NCBI RefSeq assembly: GCF_021631985.1
Contig: NZ_CP070225.1
Location: 2,046,001-2,110,000, forward strand
Length of the DNA stretch: 64,000 nucleotides
DNA from: Sandaracinus amylolyticus
GTDB lineage: Bacteria > Myxococcota_A > Polyangia > Polyangiales > Sandaracinaceae
Reading direction: 5' to 3'
Shown here: piece after piece, positions 38,488-48,290 of the stretch
How the letters are laid out: each line of letters begins with the position of its first letter
Numbering within the stretch: position 1 is the first letter of the stretch
Made by a program: the position numbers and the translations under genes
Notes under the pieces: generated by a model
What the model saw: only the letters and a program-made list of their open reading frames with translations
Told to the model about the DNA's origin: nothing
Database searches by the model: none

Positions 38488-39636
38488 ATGGCGATCGAGA
38501 TCCGCGAGCACGTCCCCGGTCAGGACCTGAGCGACTTCCTGCGCGTTCCACGCATCGTCTACGCCGGCGATCCGAATTGGGTGCAGCCGCTCGACTTCGA
38601 GATGAAGCAGCGCCTCACGCCCGGGAAGAACCCGTTCTTCCACCGCGGCGAGCTCGCGCTGTTCACCGCGTGGAAGGACGGACGCCTCGTCGGTCGCATC
38701 TCGGCGCAGCTCGATCACGAGCACCTGCGCAAGTACGAGGATCGCACCGGGTTCTTCGGCTTCTTCGACACCGTCGACGACGACGAGGTCGGCAAGGCGC
38801 TCGTCGATGCGGCGTCGAAGTGGGTCGCGCGCCGCGGGATGCGCCGCCTCCGCGGCCCCTTCTCGCTGACGATCAACGAAGAGCTCGGCGTGCTGATCGA
38901 CGGGTTCGACACGCCGCCGGTGCTGATGATGAACCACCACCGGCCCTGGCAGGATCGCGTGGCGCTCGCGTCTGGCCTCGAGAAGGCGAAGGACTTCTAC
39001 GCGTGGCGCTTCGACGTCGGCGAGATCCCGCCGCGCGCGCTGAAGGCGTGGGAGGAGACGAAGGCGCTCCCCGAGGTGCGCCTGCGCTCGGTCGAGCCGA
39101 GCAAGATGGATCGCGAGCTGCGGATCATCCTCGACATCTTCAACGACGCCTGGAAGGACAACTGGGGCTTCGTCCCGGCGACCGCCGAAGAGGCGAAGAA
39201 GATGGGCGAGGAGCTCAAGCTGATCCTCGACAAGGAGCTCGCGTTCATCGCCGAGGTCGACGGCAAGGCGGTCGCGATCTGCGTCGCGCTGCCGAACCTC
39301 AACGAGGTCATCCGCGACTTCGACGGCAAGCTGAACCCGGTCACGCTCGGCAAGCTGATCTGGCGCCTGAAGGTCAAGCGCCCGAAGAGCGCGCGCCTCG
39401 TGATGCTCGGCATCCGGAGCGAGATGCGCCACCAGCGTCGCTACGCGGGCCTCTCGCACGCGCTCTACGTCGAGGTCGCGAAGCGCGGCGAGAAGCTCGG
39501 CTACCAGTGGGGCGAGCTCTCCTGGACGCTCGAGGACAACCGACCCATCAACCTCGGCATCAAGTCGATGGGCGCGCGCATCTACAAGAAGTACCGCGTG
39601 TACGAGAAGGACGTCGCGCCCGGGCAGGGAGGCTGA
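38488..39636 (+). CDS. GNAT-like acyltransferase-fold protein
   Basis: A 382-aa protein starting at the ATG at 38488 (GAGGGAG 6 bases upstream), 15 codons inside the longest frame. It reads like a double GNAT fold: WVQPLDFEMKQRLTPGKNPF, LFTAWKDGRLVGRISAQLDH, GFFGFFDTVDDDEVGKALVD in the first half and AFIAEVDGKAVAICVALPNL, VEVAKRGEKLGYQWGELSWT, LEDNRPINLGIKSMGARIYK in the second. Proteins of this kind are often labelled GNAT or left as hypothetical. No substrate can be inferred. The membrane gene starts 3 bp downstream of its stop. Confidence 0.6.
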   Translation: MAIEIREHVPGQDLSDFLRVPRIVYAGDPNWVQPLDFEMKQRLTPGKNPFFHRGELALFTAWKDGRLVGRISAQLDHEHLRKYEDRTGFFGFFDTVDDDEVGKALVDAASKWVARRGMRRLRGPFSLTINEELGVLIDGFDTPPVLMMNHHRPWQDRVALASGLEKAKDFYAWRFDVGEIPPRALKAWEETKALPEVRLRSVEPSKMDRELRIILDIFNDAWKDNWGFVPATAEEAKKMGEELKLILDKELAFIAEVDGKAVAICVALPNLNEVIRDFDGKLNPVTLGKLIWRLKVKRPKSARLVMLGIRSEMRHQRRYAGLSHALYVEVAKRGEKLGYQWGELSWTLEDNRPINLGIKSMGARIYKKYRVYEKDVAPGQGG

Positions 39637-39639
39637 TCG

Positions 39640-40071
39640 ATGCTCCGCGAGATCTCGCTCGTCCTGCACATCGTCGGCGTGCTGCTGTGGATCGGCGGCA
39701 GCGCGAGCGCTGCCTGGAGCGCGGCACAGCTCGCGCTCGTGTCGTCCGCGGAGCAGCGCAAGGAAGGGCTGCTCGCGGTGCGTCGCGCGTTGCTCGCGAT
39801 CGTGACGCCGGGCCTCCTGCTCGCGTGGGCCGGCGGGCTCACGATGTTCTTCACGGGCCTCGACCTGTACGCGCGCGCCGGGTGGATGCACGGCAAGCTC
39901 ACGATCGGGATCGTCGTCGCCGCGCTGCACGGCGTGCTCGTCGCGCGGGTGCGCAAGGGCGCGAGCGGTGAGCGCGAGGTCTCGCAGGGCTTCTTCGCGG
40001 GCATCGCGATGACCATCGTCGTGCTCGCGGCCGTGGTCGTCGCGCTGGTGGTCTTCCGCCCGGGATCGTGA
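39640..40071 (+). CDS. CopD/HemJ-like four-helix membrane protein
   Basis: A 143-aa protein with four membrane helices. The first carries a conserved-looking His/Trp pattern, VLHIVGVLLWIGGSASA, and the third reads GWMHGKLTIGIVVAALHGVL. This His-x-Lys pattern resembles HemJ (protoporphyrinogen oxidase) and CopD-type proteins, where histidines bind haem or copper. It is 3 bp downstream of the GNAT-like gene, so the two are probably co-transcribed. I cannot tell HemJ from the broader DUF without a profile search. Confidence 0.55.
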   Translation: MLREISLVLHIVGVLLWIGGSASAAWSAAQLALVSSAEQRKEGLLAVRRALLAIVTPGLLLAWAGGLTMFFTGLDLYARAGWMHGKLTIGIVVAALHGVLVARVRKGASGEREVSQGFFAGIAMTIVVLAAVVVALVVFRPGS

Positions 40072-40077
40072 GCGAGC

Positions 40078-40107
40078 GTTCACGGTCGACGCGGCGCGAT
40101 CGTGAAC
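40078..40107. other. Short inverted repeat after the CopD/HemJ-like gene
   Basis: The arms GTTCACG and CGTGAAC with a 16-base GC-rich centre start 7 bp after a stop codon. It could be a weak terminator or an operator for the downstream lipoprotein gene. There is no T-tract. Confidence 0.3.
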
Positions 40108-40191
40108 GTGGTGCCCCGGATGCGCGGTGGGACACGCGCGTTTCGCGAAGCGCGGCATCGTGGCACGCTAGCTGCTGACCGCGAGGCGATC

Positions 40192-40677
40192 ATGATGCGA
40201 CGCGTCCTCCTCATCGCCCTCGTCTGCGCGAGCTTCGCCACGGGCTGCGGTGACCACCGACTGACCGCGAGCGGCTTCGCGCGCTTCGAGAGCGACGATC
40301 TGCGGACGGGCTTCGAGCTCCCGATGAACGTCCGGATCGACGGGGACGGCGCTGCGGGTGGCGTCACGGGCTCGTGCGAGATCGAGCCGGTCGGTGACGA
40401 GGAGTACGCGGTGATCATCGACCTCTTCGGCGGGGGCGGTGACGAGGGCCTCCGCTCGCTCACGCTGCGCGCGCAGAGCGATGGAGCGAGCAGCAGCGTC
40501 GAGGCTCGCGTCGCGTCGGGCACCTACACCGGCGACGCGTCGTGCGTGGTCGAGCTGACCGACGTCGATGGCGACGACGTGATCGTCGACGTCGAGGCGT
40601 GCACGCTCACCTCGGGCACGAGCACCGCGACGCTCGACGCGCACCTCGAGCTCGACGGCTGTGCCGTCGTGCAGTGA
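40192..40677 (+). CDS. Small lipoprotein
   Basis: A 161-aa protein from ATG 40192 (an ATG follows directly at 40195) with a GAGGCG ribosome-binding site. The signal peptide has a lipobox (LVCASFATGCGDH). The mature part is beta-rich and contains three later cysteines (GSCEIEPV, ASCVVELTD, VEACTLTSG) and a last one near the end (DGCAVVQ), possibly making two disulfides. The stop is directly next to that of the convergent comEC gene. No family recognised. Confidence 0.65.
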   Translation: MMRRVLLIALVCASFATGCGDHRLTASGFARFESDDLRTGFELPMNVRIDGDGAAGGVTGSCEIEPVGDEEYAVIIDLFGGGGDEGLRSLTLRAQSDGASSSVEARVASGTYTGDASCVVELTDVDGDDVIVDVEACTLTSGTSTATLDAHLELDGCAVVQ

Positions 40678-43026
40678 TCACTCGAGCCTGATCGTTCTCC
40701 CCGACCACGTCCGCACCTCGATCGCGCCCCCATCGGTCGTCACGATGACGCCGCCGTCGCGATCGGTGCGGACCACGTGCTCCGCGCTCGCCTCGAGCCG
40801 CTCGACCACGTCGGCGTGAGGATGCCCGAACGTGTTGCCGCGCCCCGCGCTCACGACGGCGACGCGGGGCCGCAGCACGTCGAGGAAGGGCGCGGTGCTC
40901 GACGTGCGGGAGCCGTGGTGCGCGACCTTGAGCACGTCGACGCGCGAGAGGAGCCCGCTGCGCGCGAGCGCGCCCTCGCTGTGCTGCTCCGCGTCGCCCG
41001 CGAGCAGGAGCCGTCGCGCGCCGATCGCGATCTCGATGACGAACGAGTTCTCGTTCGCATCCCATCCCGGGTCGAACGAAGGGCAGGGCCAGATCACGCG
41101 CACGCGCGCCGCACCGAACGCGCGAGGCCGCGCGCACAGCACGTCCGGCCTGCGCACCGGGATCCCTCTCGTGCGCGCCGTCGCGAGCATCGTCGAGAGC
41201 TCGCCGTCGGGCACCTCGTCCTCGCTCTGCCCGGTGTCCCAGAGCTCGCCGAGCTCCACGCGCGCCATCAACGCGGCGAGCCCGCCGTAGTGATCCGGAT
41301 GCGGATGCGTGATCACCGCGACGTCGATCCGAGCGCGACGACGCGCCCGCAGCAGCGGCGCGATCGCGGCCTCCCCCGGATCGATTCCCGGCCCGACCAC
41401 GCCTCCCGCGTCGACCAGCATCAGCGAGCCATCCGGCATGTCGATCAGCGCACCGTCTCCCTGACCGACGTCGAGGAACGTCGCGCGCAGCACGCCGCGT
41501 GGCCGCTCGATCGCGCGCAGCCGCGCCTCCGCGCCCGCCATCACGAGGAGCCCGAGCGCGACCACGATCACGCGCGCCCGCATGCTGCGCGCCATCAGCA
41601 ACGCACCACACGCGATGGTCAGCGCGACCCCCTGTGCGACGTCGAGCGGCGGCAGCGCGCGCCCCAGCGGGAACGCCGCGAACGCCTCGCACGACGCGAG
41701 GAACCCACGCGCGACGAGGTCCATCGCCGCCGCGCTCGGCGTCGCGAGCGCGGGCGCGCTCGACGCGATCACCGCGTGCACCGCCGCGATCGGCAGGAGC
41801 ACCGCGCTCGCGATCGGCACCACGATCACGTTCGCGATCACACCGGTGAGCGGCAGCCCCTCGAAGCACCAGATCACGAGGGGCGCGGTCGCGAGGCTCG
41901 CGCGCACGCTCGCGATCACCAGCGCGCGCAGCGGTCGCTCCTCGGCATCGGCGATCGGCGCGAGGATCGCGGCGGTCGCCGCGATCGAGAGGAGGAAGCC
42001 CGGCCGTGCGAGCGTCGCGGGATCGACGACGCCGAACACCAACACCGCGGCGGCCGTGACCGCGACCGCATCGCTGCGACGCCCCGATGCTCGCAGCGCA
42101 TACGCGATCGCGCCGGTGATCGCGGCTCGCCACGCGCTCGGCGCGCCCCCCGCGAGCGGCGCGTAGATCAGCGCGAGCGGCACGCCGATCCCGGCCGCGA
42201 TCCGCGCGACCTCCGCGCGCATCGCGATCGCCGGGACCCACGACAGGGCACGCGCGATCAGCCACACGAGCGCGCCGATCAAGAGCGTCACGTGCATGCC
42301 CGACACCGCGAGCACGTGCGCGAGCCCCGCGCCGCGTACCGCCGCCTCGTCGTCCTCTCCGAGCGCGAGATCGCCGAGGATCAGCGCGCGCGCGACCCCA
42401 CACGCGGGCTCGTCGAGCGTGCGCGCCAGCGCGCTCCTCACGTGCGCGCGCGCCGCGCCGATCCATGCGCGCAGGCCGATCTCGCGCGACGTGCTCGCGG
42501 TGATCGCCCGCGCATCGGCGCGCACCGGATCGACCGTCGGCCATCGTGGATGCGGGCTCGGATTGCGGAAGCCCGGCGTCGCCGCGAGCGCGAACGTGCC
42601 CTCGACACGCGTCCCTTCGGTCCACGCGCGTCCGCGCACCCGGATGCGATCGCCACGTCGCAGCGCGACGTCGCCCTGCGCGTCGTCGATGCGCACGATC
42701 GCGTCGGCACGATCCCCGCGCGCGCGCAGCTCCTCGACCACGCCGCGCACCTCTGCGGTGCCGACCATCACCACGTCCTCGCCCGCCCCGGTCGACACGC
42801 CCGCGCCCGCCGCACACGCCAGCGCCCCGAGCCCCACGCCCACCCACGCACGCGGTCGCGCGTCCGAGCGCCGCGCCAGGAGCGCCAATCCAGTCCCCGC
42901 CGCCAGGGCCACCACCGGCCCGACCCAGCCCGCGTCCAGCCCACCTGTCGCGGCGCTCAGCACCACCCCGAGCACCAGCCCTCCTGCGGTCCACCCGAGC
43001 GCACCCATGCGCGCCGCCCACGTCAC
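40678..43026 (-). CDS. comEC: ComEC/Rec2-family DNA uptake channel protein
   Basis: A 782-aa membrane protein of natural-transformation type. The N-terminal part has membrane helices and a soluble DUF4131-like region. The competence domain contains the signature GLAHVLAVSGMHVTLLIGAL and many helices (about 220-480). The C-terminal metallo-beta-lactamase domain reads ATFLDVGQGDGALIDMPDG, ITHPHPDHYGG, LLLAGDAEQHSE and KVAHHGSRTSS, with the metal ligands intact. The protein carries single-stranded DNA across the inner membrane. The start is GTG 43026; an ATG at 43008 is also possible. It is divergent from the MerR-isc operon. Confidence 0.92.
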   Translation of the reverse strand: MTWAARMGALGWTAGGLVLGVVLSAATGGLDAGWVGPVVALAAGTGLALLARRSDARPRAWVGVGLGALACAAGAGVSTGAGEDVVMVGTAEVRGVVEELRARGDRADAIVRIDDAQGDVALRRGDRIRVRGRAWTEGTRVEGTFALAATPGFRNPSPHPRWPTVDPVRADARAITASTSREIGLRAWIGAARAHVRSALARTLDEPACGVARALILGDLALGEDDEAAVRGAGLAHVLAVSGMHVTLLIGALVWLIARALSWVPAIAMRAEVARIAAGIGVPLALIYAPLAGGAPSAWRAAITGAIAYALRASGRRSDAVAVTAAAVLVFGVVDPATLARPGFLLSIAATAAILAPIADAEERPLRALVIASVRASLATAPLVIWCFEGLPLTGVIANVIVVPIASAVLLPIAAVHAVIASSAPALATPSAAAMDLVARGFLASCEAFAAFPLGRALPPLDVAQGVALTIACGALLMARSMRARVIVVALGLLVMAGAEARLRAIERPRGVLRATFLDVGQGDGALIDMPDGSLMLVDAGGVVGPGIDPGEAAIAPLLRARRRARIDVAVITHPHPDHYGGLAALMARVELGELWDTGQSEDEVPDGELSTMLATARTRGIPVRRPDVLCARPRAFGAARVRVIWPCPSFDPGWDANENSFVIEIAIGARRLLLAGDAEQHSEGALARSGLLSRVDVLKVAHHGSRTSSTAPFLDVLRPRVAVVSAGRGNTFGHPHADVVERLEASAEHVVRTDRDGGVIVTTDGGAIEVRTWSGRTIRLE

Positions 43027-43161
43027 ACCGCGTGCCGGACGAATTCATCAATGATTCCAACATGAGACCCTGACGGTCCGCCCGCCATCCGCCGTCACGT
43101 CCGCCGTCCCGGCGCGCGCCTTGACACTTATTCCGCCGCCCCCTATGCCTCAGCTCGGCTC

Positions 43162-43185
43162 AACCCTCACCCGTACGTGAGGGTT
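43162..43185 (+). promoter_or_regulatory. Operator dyad upstream of the MerR-isc operon
   Basis: A perfect inverted repeat: AACCCTCAC and GTGAGGGTT around CCGTAC, 22 bp before the GTG start of the MerR gene. The size and symmetry fit a MerR-family operator, and a weak promoter with a 19-bp spacer can be drawn across it (CTCAAC at 43160, TCGACT at 43185). A separate TTGACA occurs at 43123-43128. Autoregulation of the whole isc operon by its first gene is a reasonable inference. Confidence 0.6.
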
Positions 43186-43207
43186 CGACTCGAACCCCTC
43201 CCGAACC

Positions 43208-43792
43208 GTGACCACCCGATTCGAGCTACCGCCCGGCAAGAACGTGCGCCGCCTGCCCATCGCGGCGGACGGCCCGTCGTCGCCCGGCTCGAGCGTGTGC
43301 ACGGACGTCGAGCCGCTCCGTGTCGGCGAGCTCGCGAAGCGCACCGGCAAGACCGTGCGCGCGCTGCACCTCTACGAAGAGATCGGCCTGCTCGAGCCCG
43401 CGCGCCGCACCGACGCCGGTTATCGCCTCTACTCGTCGGACTCGGTCACGCGCGTCGAATGGATCACGCGCCTCCAGGACGCCGGTCTCTCGCTCCCCGA
43501 GATCCGCGATCTCCTCGCGAGCTGGGGCTCGAGCGGCTCCGCGCCCGGCGCGATGAAGAAGGTCACCGAGGTCTTCGAGCAGAAGCTCGACGAGACCCGC
43601 GCGCAGATCGCGCGCCTGCGCGAGCTCGAGCGCGAGCTCGTGCGCAGCCTCGACTACCTCGCGACGTGCGACTCGTGCGAGCCGCAGCGCGTCGTGCACG
43701 AGTGTCCGAGCTGCGATCGCCACGACTGCGACACGCACCCGCCGGTGCTGGTCGCCGGCTTCCATCCGACCGCCTCCGACGGCGCGGAGTGA
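43208..43792 (+). CDS. Cys-rich MerR-family regulator heading the isc operon
   Basis: A 194-aa protein from GTG 43208. Residues about 36-105 form a MerR domain ([40 protein letters not shown]) followed by the dimer helix to about 150. The C-terminus carries five cysteines as CDSC (154, 157), CPSC (166, 169) and Cys174, plus several histidines, an arrangement that could bind a metal or an Fe-S cluster. It is 7 bp upstream of iscS and apparently takes the place of IscR. A dyad lies in its promoter. The sensing role is inferred from position and cysteines, not from a known homologue. Confidence 0.85.
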   Translation: MTTRFELPPGKNVRRLPIAADGPSSPGSSVCTDVEPLRVGELAKRTGKTVRALHLYEEIGLLEPARRTDAGYRLYSSDSVTRVEWITRLQDAGLSLPEIRDLLASWGSSGSAPGAMKKVTEVFEQKLDETRAQIARLRELERELVRSLDYLATCDSCEPQRVVHECPSCDRHDCDTHPPVLVAGFHPTASDGAE

Positions 43793-43799
43793 CTTCGAC

Positions 43800-45026
43800 A
43801 TGACGCTCAAGCTCCCGATCTACATGGACAACCACGCCACGACGCCCGTCGATCCGCGGGTGCTCGAGGCGATGATGCCGTTCTTCACGACGCACTTCGG
43901 CAACGCCGCCTCGCGCAACCACGCGTTCGGCTGGGCCGCCGAGGAGGCCGTCGAGTACGCCCGCGATCAGGTCGCGAAGCTGATCGGCGCGGGCAGCTCG
44001 AAGGAGATCGTCTTCACCTCGGGCGCCACCGAGAGCGACAACCTCGCGATCAAGGGCGTCGCCCACTTCTACAAGGAGAAGGGCGATCACATCATCACGT
44101 CGCGCACCGAGCACAAAGCGGTGCTCGACACGTGCAAGCGCCTCGAGCGCGAGGGCTTCCGCGTCACGTACCTCGACGTCGATCAGAAGGGCCAGGTCTC
44201 GCCCGACGACGTGAAGAAGGCGCTGACCGACAAGACGATCCTCGTCTCGATCATGCTCTGCAACAACGAGATCGGGACGGTCCAGCCGATCGCCGAGATC
44301 GGCAAGCTCACGCGCGAGCGCGGCATCCTGCTCCACACCGACGCGGTGCAGGGCGCGGGTCGCATGGACTTCGACGTCGACAAGATGAACGTCGATCTCG
44401 CGAGCCTCTCGGCGCACAAGATGTACGGCCCGAAGGGCGTGGGCGCGCTCTACGTTCGCCGCAGCAAGCCGCGCGTGCGCATCGTCGCGGAGATGGACGG
44501 CGGCGGTCACGAGCGCGGCATGCGCTCGGGCACGCTCAACGTCCCGGGGATCGTCGGCATGGGCAAGGCCTCCGAGATCCTCGTGAAGGAGTACGAGAAG
44601 GACCGCGCGCACTCGTTCGGTCTGCGCGAGCGCCTGCGCAAGAAGCTCTTCGACAACATCGAGCAGATCCACCTGAACGGCGCCGACGATCCGTGGCGCC
44701 ACCCGGGCAACCTCAACGTCTCGTTCTCGTTCGTCGAGGGCGAGGCGATGCTGATGGCGATCAAGGACGTCGCCGTGAGCTCGGGCAGTGCGTGCACGAG
44801 CGCGAGCCTCGAGCCGAGCTACGTGCTGCGCGCGCTGGGCGTCGACGAAGAGCTCGCGCACTCGTCGATCCGCTTCGGCCTCGGCCGCTTCAACACCGAA
44901 GAGGAAGTCGACTACGTCGCCGACCTCGTGATTCGCCAGGTGAAGCGCCTGCGCGAGATGTCGCCGCTCTACGAGATGTGGAAGGACGGCGTCGACCTCA
45001 AGACGATCCAGTGGGCCGCCCACTGA
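43800..45026 (+). CDS. iscS: Cysteine desulfurase IscS
   Basis: A 408-aa PLP enzyme that takes sulfur from cysteine for Fe-S cluster assembly. The cofactor lysine is Lys207 in [14 protein letters not shown], the mobile catalytic cysteine is Cys332 in [17 protein letters not shown], and other IscS features are [24 protein letters not shown] and the C-terminal WAAH. The Ser-Ser-Gly-Ser-Ala-Cys loop identifies the NifS/IscS class rather than SufS. It follows the MerR gene by 7 bp and precedes iscU by 10 bp in a colinear isc operon. Confidence 0.97.
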   Translation: MTLKLPIYMDNHATTPVDPRVLEAMMPFFTTHFGNAASRNHAFGWAAEEAVEYARDQVAKLIGAGSSKEIVFTSGATESDNLAIKGVAHFYKEKGDHIITSRTEHKAVLDTCKRLEREGFRVTYLDVDQKGQVSPDDVKKALTDKTILVSIMLCNNEIGTVQPIAEIGKLTRERGILLHTDAVQGAGRMDFDVDKMNVDLASLSAHKMYGPKGVGALYVRRSKPRVRIVAEMDGGGHERGMRSGTLNVPGIVGMGKASEILVKEYEKDRAHSFGLRERLRKKLFDNIEQIHLNGADDPWRHPGNLNVSFSFVEGEAMLMAIKDVAVSSGSACTSASLEPSYVLRALGVDEELAHSSIRFGLGRFNTEEEVDYVADLVIRQVKRLREMSPLYEMWKDGVDLKTIQWAAH

Positions 45027-45036
45027 GGAGCTCGAC

Positions 45037-45441
45037 ATGGCGTATTCGAACAAGGTCATCGATCACTACGAGAACCCGCGGAACGTCGGGACGCTCGACA
45101 AGGAAGACGACACGGTCGGCACCGGCCTCGTCGGCGCGCCGGCGTGCGGTGACGTGATGCGCCTGCAGCTCAAGGTGAACCCCGAGACGAACGTCATCGA
45201 GGACGCGAAGTTCAAGACGTTCGGCTGCGGCAGCGCGATCGCGTCGAGCTCGCTCGCGACCGAGTGGGTGAAGGGCAAGACCGTCGACGAGGCGATGTCG
45301 CTCAAGAACACCGAGATCGTGAAGGAGCTCAACCTTCCGCCGGTGAAGATCCACTGCTCGGTGCTCGCCGAGGACGCGATCAAGAGCGCGATCGAGGACT
45401 ACCGTCGCAAGCAGGCCGCGAAGAAGGCCGAGCAGAAGTAA
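45037..45441 (+). CDS. iscU: Iron-sulfur scaffold IscU
   Basis: A 134-aa scaffold on which [2Fe-2S] clusters are built. The three ligand cysteines are Cys37 (GAPACGDVM, with Asp39), Cys64 (FGCGSAI) and Cys107 (KIHCSVLAE). The LPPVK sequence recognised by the HscA chaperone is intact at 100-104. The N-terminal YSNKVIDHYENPRNVG is typical. The tail is lysine-rich (RRKQAAKKAEQK). It lies between iscS and iscA. Confidence 0.97.
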   Translation: MAYSNKVIDHYENPRNVGTLDKEDDTVGTGLVGAPACGDVMRLQLKVNPETNVIEDAKFKTFGCGSAIASSSLATEWVKGKTVDEAMSLKNTEIVKELNLPPVKIHCSVLAEDAIKSAIEDYRRKQAAKKAEQK

Positions 45442-45447
45442 GCGAAC

Positions 45448-45834
45448 ATGGAAGCGCACGAGAGCAGCACGCCCGAGACGACCGAGCCGGTGAGCGCACC
45501 GGCGAAGGACATCGATCTCACGCCGAAGGCGGTCGAGATGGCGAAGAAGGCCATCGAGCGCCGCGGCACGCCCACGGCCGCGCTGCGCCTGGGTGTGCGT
45601 GGCGGCGGCTGCTCCGGCGCGAGCTACGTGATCGAGTTCGCGGATCGCATCCGCGATCGTGATCGCGTCTTCGAGTTCGATGGCGGACTGAAGGTCGTGG
45701 TCGACCCGAAGAGCCTCGTGTACCTGCGCGGCTCGGTGCTCGACTACGAGGTGAAGCTGATGAGCCACGGCTTCAAGTTCCAGAACCCGAACGAGAAGAA
45801 GGGCTGCGGCTGCGGCGAGAGCTTCTCGATCTGA
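45448..45834 (+). CDS. iscA: A-type Fe-S carrier IscA
   Basis: A 128-aa A-type carrier protein with the three invariant cysteines Cys55 (RGGGCSGASY) and Cys120/Cys122 (GCGCGESFSI). It has an extra N-terminal extension of about 20 residues (MEAHESSTPETTEPV) compared with the roughly 107-aa E. coli protein. It delivers clusters to apo-proteins. It begins 6 bp after the iscU stop. Confidence 0.95.
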   Translation: MEAHESSTPETTEPVSAPAKDIDLTPKAVEMAKKAIERRGTPTAALRLGVRGGGCSGASYVIEFADRIRDRDRVFEFDGGLKVVVDPKSLVYLRGSVLDYEVKLMSHGFKFQNPNEKKGCGCGESFSI

Positions 45835-45870
45835 GAAGCGCCGCGACGGGTCGCGCCTCCGAGCCGAACG

Positions 45871-46386
45871 ATGAGCACCGACCCGTTCCGCACGCTGGGC
45901 CTTCCGGCGCGCTTCGATCTCGACCCGCAGGAGATCGAGCGTCGATACCGCGAGCTCCAGAAGGCGCTGCACCCCGATCGCTTCGTGGGCGCGAGCGCCC
46001 AGGAGCGCCGCATCAGCCTGAGCAAGGCGGTCGAGGTGAACGAGGCGTACCGCACGCTGCGTGACGACCTCGCGCGGGGGCGCGCGCTGCTCGCGCTGCG
46101 TGGCCACGACGTGAAGGACGGTCAGCCCGCGGACCCCGAGTTCCTGATGGACGTGATGGAGCGACGCGAGGCGCTCTCCGAGGCGCGCAGCGCGCGCGAC
46201 GTGGAGAAGGCCCGCGGGCTCGCGGAGAGGGTGCGGCGCGAGAACGATCGCGCGCGCCAGGAGATCACCACGCTCTTCGAGCGCGAGGCCGAGCCCGCGC
46301 GCATCGCCGACGTGCTCTCGAAGATGCGCTACTACCGCCGCTTCCTCGACGAGGTCGAGGTCATCGAAGAAGAGGCGCTCTCGTGA
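45871..46386 (+). CDS. hscB: J-protein co-chaperone HscB
   Basis: A 171-aa co-chaperone that brings IscU to HscA and stimulates its ATPase. The J-domain starts [20 protein letters not shown] and has the HPD motif at residues 34-36 (KALHPDRF). The C-terminal helical bundle ([20 protein letters not shown] to [12 protein letters not shown]) binds IscU. The stop overlaps the hscA start by 4 bp (GTGA). Confidence 0.95.
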   Translation: MSTDPFRTLGLPARFDLDPQEIERRYRELQKALHPDRFVGASAQERRISLSKAVEVNEAYRTLRDDLARGRALLALRGHDVKDGQPADPEFLMDVMERREALSEARSARDVEKARGLAERVRRENDRARQEITTLFEREAEPARIADVLSKMRYYRRFLDEVEVIEEEALS

Positions 46387-48290
46387 GCCTGCTGCAGATC
46401 CACGACCCGGCCGCGAAGCCCACGGCGATCGGGATCGATCTCGGGACGACGAACTCGCTCGTCGCGTACGTGTCGCCGACCGGCGCGCCGGTCGTGATCC
46501 GCGACTGCGACGGGCACGCGCTGGTACCGAGCGTCGTGCACTACACGGGCGAGCGCGTGGTGGTCGTCGGTCATCGCGCGCAGGAGCTCGCGCTCGATCA
46601 TCCGCGCGACACGATCGTGAGCGTGAAGCGCTTCATGGGGCGCGGCGCCGACGATCCCGAGACGCGGCGCATGGGCCCGTATCGCTTCGCGAGCGAGACC
46701 GGCCCGGTGGTGCGCTTCGAGGTCGGCGAGGGCAGGGTGGTCACGCCGATCGAGGTGAGCGCGGAGATCCTGCGCGAGCTGAAGGAGCGCGCCGAGGACG
46801 ATCTCGGCAGCGTTGGCGGCGCGGTGATCACGGTGCCCGCGTACTTCGACGACGCGCAGCGCCAGGCGACCAAGGACGCGGCGAAGCTCGCGGGCCTCGA
46901 GGTGCTGCGGCTCCTCAACGAGCCCACCGCGGCGGCGCTCGCGTACGGCCTCGACAAGAAGCAGAACGGGCGCTTCGCGGTCTACGACCTCGGCGGCGGC
47001 ACGTTCGACGTCACGATCCTCGATCTCGACGACGGCGTGTTCCAGGTGCGCTCGACCGGCGGCGACAGCCAGCTCGGCGGCGACGACATGGATCGCGCGC
47101 TCGCGGAGAAGGTGCTCGCCGCCCTCGGGCGCGACGACACGAGCCCCCACGCGATCCGCTACGCGCTGCACGCCGCGCGCTCGATCAAACACGCGCTCAC
47201 CGATCACGAGACGGTCGAGACCGAGCTCGAGCACGACGGCGCGAAGACGACGTTCCGCATCACGCGCGCGGAATTCGACGCGCTCGTCAAGCCGCTGCTC
47301 GAGCGCACCGGCGTCGCGTGCCGTCGCGCGCTGCGCGATGCCCAGACCGCGCCCGATCAGATCGACGGCGTGATCCTCGTCGGTGGCGCGACGCGCGTGC
47401 CCGCGGTGCGCGCGTACGTCGCGTCGATGTTCGGCAAGGAGCCGCTGGCCGACATCGATCCCGATCTCGTGGTCGCGATGGGCGCGGCGGCGCAGGCCGA
47501 CATGCTCGGCGGCAGCGGCCCGCGCGAGGACGTGCTGCTGCTCGACGTGCTCCCGCTCTCGCTCGGCATCGAGGCGATGGGCGGGGTCGTCGAGCGCATC
47601 CTCCCGCGCAACACCGCGATCCCGTGCGAGGCCGCACAGGTCTTCACGACCTACGCCGAGAACCAGACCGGCTTCGAGATCCACGTGGTGCAGGGTGAGC
47701 GCGAGCTCGCCGAGGACTGTCGCTCGCTCGCGCGCTTCACGCTGAAGGGCATCCCGCCGATGCCTGCGGGCCTGCCGCGCCTCGAGGTGCGCTTCCGCGT
47801 CGATGCGGACGGCATCCTCCACGTGAGCGCGCAGGAGCGCACCACGGGGCTCACGCAGGACGTCGAGGTGAAGCCGAGCTACGGCCTCGACGACGCCGCG
47901 ATCGAGAAGATGCTCATGGAGGCGTACGAGCACGGCGAGGACGACATCGCCGCGCGCACGCTCCGCGAGCAGAAGGTCGAGGCCGAGCGCGTCCTGCACG
48001 CGACCGAGAAGGCGCTCGCCGAAGACGGCGATCTGCTCGAAGCGAGCGAGCGCACCGTCATCGATCGCGCGATGCAGCGTCTTCGTGATGCGGCCGCGAA
48101 GGACGAGCACCGCATCATCGCGGCGCGCATCGAAGAGCTCGACGACGCGACCCACGCGTTCGCGGGTCGCCGCATGGATCGATCGATCAAGAACGCGCTC
48201 GCGGGCCGCGAGCTCGAGACGATCGAGAAGGACACTGCGTCGGCCAAGGGCATCGACGCGCACATGCCTCCCGAAGCGAGAGACGACTGA
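46383..48290 (+). CDS. hscA: Hsp70-type chaperone HscA
   Basis: A 635-aa Hsp70 dedicated to Fe-S cluster transfer. The nucleotide-binding domain has [14 protein letters not shown], the [13 protein letters not shown] stretch, [14 protein letters not shown], and [14 protein letters not shown]. The substrate domain begins about residue 380 ([17 protein letters not shown]) and contains [19 protein letters not shown]; a helical lid follows. It starts at the GTG overlapping hscB by 4 bp. It presumably recognises the LPPVK motif seen in iscU. Confidence 0.95.
   Translation: MSLLQIHDPAAKPTAIGIDLGTTNSLVAYVSPTGAPVVIRDCDGHALVPSVVHYTGERVVVVGHRAQELALDHPRDTIVSVKRFMGRGADDPETRRMGPYRFASETGPVVRFEVGEGRVVTPIEVSAEILRELKERAEDDLGSVGGAVITVPAYFDDAQRQATKDAAKLAGLEVLRLLNEPTAAALAYGLDKKQNGRFAVYDLGGGTFDVTILDLDDGVFQVRSTGGDSQLGGDDMDRALAEKVLAALGRDDTSPHAIRYALHAARSIKHALTDHETVETELEHDGAKTTFRITRAEFDALVKPLLERTGVACRRALRDAQTAPDQIDGVILVGGATRVPAVRAYVASMFGKEPLADIDPDLVVAMGAAAQADMLGGSGPREDVLLLDVLPLSLGIEAMGGVVERILPRNTAIPCEAAQVFTTYAENQTGFEIHVVQGERELAEDCRSLARFTLKGIPPMPAGLPRLEVRFRVDADGILHVSAQERTTGLTQDVEVKPSYGLDDAAIEKMLMEAYEHGEDDIAARTLREQKVEAERVLHATEKALAEDGDLLEASERTVIDRAMQRLRDAAAKDEHRIIAARIEELDDATHAFAGRRMDRSIKNALAGRELETIEKDTASAKGIDAHMPPEARDD

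Noticed and set aside
35767-40158. Minus-strand frame extending 600 codons upstream of the CehA/McbA gene
   Set aside because: The real gene begins at the signal peptide at 38352; the extension is antisense to the GNAT-like gene.
43123-43149. TTGACA with TATGCC as a standard promoter for the isc operon
   Set aside because: The spacing is only about 15 bases; the dyad at 43162 is a better candidate for the regulated promoter.
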